DNA of 6,192 bases from Thermoanaerobacter sp049701115 (GTDB lineage Bacteria > Bacillota > Thermoanaerobacteria > Thermoanaerobacterales > Thermoanaerobacteraceae). Of the stretch, positions 5,701 through 6,192 are shown piece by piece. The DNA is taken from positions 1 to 6,192 of the forward strand of contig NZ_JBNATX010000062.1 in the NCBI RefSeq assembly GCF_049701115.1, given 5' to 3'. Made by a program: the position numbers and the translations under genes. Below the pieces are notes generated by a model that worked only from the letters and a program-made list of their open reading frames with translations, was not told where the DNA came from and did no database searches. Each line of letters opens with the position of its first letter. The first letter of the stretch is position 1.

Positions 5701-6147
5701 ATCGAAAAAGAGATTCCGGTAAGGTTGGAAGAAGAAGGCTGGAATGTATACAACCCAATAACAATTTACGAACCCTTCGAAGAAAAAATTTATACAGTCG
5801 TATCAAAACGAAATTACGTAACCCACAGTATTCCACTGTACACACAAGCTTCCTTAATAGAGGAGATGCAAAAAAGAAACATTGGTCGTCCTTCCACATA
5901 TTCAAAAATAGTAGAAGTTCTTTTTAAAAGGAAATATGTAATTGAAGACCCTTACAAGCGAATTAGAACAACAGCTTTAGGGAGAAAAGTATACTCTTAT
6001 TTAAAAGATCGCTACATGAACTACATAAATGAAGACACAACTCGCCAATTGGAAAAAGTCATGGAATCCGTAGAAAAAGGTGAAAAAGATTACCAGGGTG
6101 TTTTAAAAAACCTGTATGATGAAGTAAAAGAATTTTTAATCGAGTAG
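2797..6147 (+). CDS. rgy: Reverse gyrase (helicase-like plus topoisomerase IA), native C-terminus probably replaced by intron sequence
   Basis: Reverse gyrase introduces positive supercoils into DNA using ATP and is characteristic of hyperthermophiles and extreme thermophiles. The 1116-residue product is full length for a single-chain enzyme. An N-terminal zinc finger has Cys11/14/29/32. The helicase half shows Walker A APTGVGKTT (99-107), VDDVD (204-208), SAT (263-265) and motif VI QASGRTSR (481-488). A latch-like insert lies at about 393-470. The topoisomerase half has Toprim VESPTKA (560-566) and ATDPDVEGE (679-687), a second zinc finger (Cys634/637/648/651), SAGRVQS (763-769), ITYHRTDS with catalytic Tyr864, EGAHEAIRP and GRPSTYS. 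No intein is present. TTG 2797 is preferred over TTG 2791 because of AGGGGG spacing. The last two codons and the TAG fall in group II intron sequence (6139 onward), so the original tail is interrupted after Leu1114. All catalytic parts are intact, so the enzyme is probably active. Confidence 0.97.
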   Translation: MATGAKYYHSCINCGGINTDTRNEKGLPCEICLPSEEENILIGLKNNNTLKKYENYSNFIEEYQQFEKFFTRKIGKKPTGYQRFWTKRLLLSKSFTLVAPTGVGKTTFGLISALWVAKKGGKVVLIFPTLSLVEQAATRLADLLKDDEDKVKVLFYTSSMKKKERENFEINFYDENYDILIISSQFISRRKEQISKKIFDLVFVDDVDSVLKSSKNIDALLNMIGIPQQTIESALENLKKRASHDEKAQIQEKPPKGQLIVSSATAKPRGVKPLLFRELLGFEIGRFTTSARNISNIRIKEKSLEKLLQTIKFIKDGILLFVATEEEGREIANYLEKHGIKLGKTWEDFENSFKNFKEGKLQALCGIYSYYGKLVRGIDLPLRIKFAVFWGTPSFKFSTKPESAPRFITERIFQEYLELNPKLKAYFKDLKKMSTERLRSITQKYISQETWENLIEKTFSNAKIDREKKLIVIPDVYTYIQASGRTSRIFGSTLTKGISILFEEDDQLFDFLKERLLYLTDEEWVQEDQLNNLIKEVEETRKISLLEKPLKDTTSRLIIVESPTKAQTISKFMEKSSTRRYGTLAVHESITQEGILLLTASKGHLYDLETKTGLHGVEIVDNKFIPYYNSIKRCSSCNAQFTDEFERCPYCNSDKIDDKKKILEALREIAMEVDEVIIATDPDVEGEKIGWDISQYIKPVNKNVRRIEMHEITRPGFERAIANQRECDINLVKSQIVRRVEDRWIGFELSMRLQENFKNFNLSAGRVQSTVLGWILEKEIEHNKSKKTVTQLVLDNQFKFEVEGNIDTEKVHVKILEERIDVLPPLPPFNTSTLLTAVSSKFKLSVSQIMEILQTLFELGFITYHRTDSVRISPTGQKIARAYLEKLGKNYLLQEREWSKEGAHEAIRPVKPISSEELIQFITEKIASYLSPTHIKVYSMIFNRFMASQMKSPVVRIQKILISDEHFQIEKEIPVRLEEEGWNVYNPITIYEPFEEKIYTVVSKRNYVTHSIPLYTQASLIEEMQKRNIGRPSTYSKIVEVLFKRKYVIEDPYKRIRTTALGRKVYSYLKDRYMNYINEDTTRQLEKVMESVEKGEKDYQGVLKNLYDEVKEFLIE

Positions 6148-6180
6148 GAGCTGAATAATTATTTTATTCAGCGTCCTCTC
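6139..6180 (-). ncRNA. Group II intron domain VI hairpin with bulged branch-point adenosine
   Basis: Read on the minus strand, GAG, AGGA and GCTGAATAA (6180-6150 side) pair with TTATTCAGC, TCCT and CTC. This makes a 16-bp stem around a 5-nt AATAA loop (complement of 6159-6163). Two bases are unpaired: a C on the 5' strand (complement of 6173) and an A on the 3' strand (complement of 6145). The A lies 7 nt from the predicted intron end, the hallmark distance for the lariat branch point. There is no T-run after the stem on either strand, which argues against a terminator. Confidence 0.78.
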
Positions 6181-6192
6181 ACACCACCGTAC
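6139..6192 (-). mobile_element. 3' end of a group II intron, cut off by the window edge
   Basis: On the minus strand, entering from the right edge, the sequence starts GTACGGTGGTG. This is the form taken by the end of intron domain V, whose strand closes with a TACGGT-type element. It continues into GTGAGAGGAC, a hairpin, and then CTCCTACTCGAT, which matches the ends of many bacterial group II introns as I remember them. The predicted 3' splice site follows the T complementary to base 6139, giving the usual purine-pyrimidine (AT) intron end. Most of the intron, including any reverse transcriptase/maturase gene, would lie beyond 6192. It is inserted antisense to rgy, so it cannot splice out of rgy mRNA. 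The subclass cannot be told from this fragment. Confidence 0.8.

Noticed and set aside
2797..6147. Intein or split in reverse gyrase.
   Set aside because: The helicase and topoisomerase motifs follow each other with normal spacing and no extra domain of intein size.

Overview
The window looks like chromosomal DNA from a spore-forming, thermophilic, low-G+C Firmicute of the Thermoanaerobacter/Caldanaerobacter kind. The clues are AT-rich DNA, strong Shine-Dalgarno sites, frequent TTG starts, a small acid-soluble spore protein gene and a full-length reverse gyrase, the marker enzyme of very hot habitats. The genus is an inference from this combination and was not checked by any search.

Layout. 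Five genes lie on the minus strand and read leftward: lgt (prolipoprotein diacylglyceryl transferase, 1869-2642), a GAF-domain protein resembling free methionine-(R)-sulfoxide reductase (1331-1801), an Nfu-type iron-sulfur scaffold (1096-1317), a 58-codon SspF-like spore protein (833-1009) and a sirtuin deacetylase (57-800). The GAF and Nfu genes are tightly coupled: the Nfu ribosome binding site overlaps the GAF stop codon. They share an intrinsic terminator at 1072-1095. The spore gene and sirtuin gene follow that terminator and are only 32 bases apart, so they may be co-transcribed. On the plus strand, diverging from lgt, is reverse gyrase (rgy, 2797-6147), with all helicase and topoisomerase IA motifs and both zinc fingers. 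The lgt and rgy promoters appear to be back to back, with their -35 boxes 5 bp apart.

The most unusual feature is at the right edge. From about 6139 to the window end, the minus strand reads as the 3' end of a group II intron: the end of domain V, then a domain VI hairpin with a bulged adenosine 7 nt from the predicted 3' splice site. The intron sits antisense to rgy, and the last two codons and the stop of rgy (Ile-Glu-stop) come from intron sequence. The native tail of reverse gyrase has therefore probably been cut off and replaced.

Functional themes: lipoprotein maturation, protection against oxidised methionine and Fe-S biogenesis, spore DNA protection and protein deacylation, and DNA topology at high temperature. 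No intergenic stretch exceeds 300 bases. I see no CRISPR array, tRNA, rRNA or intein.
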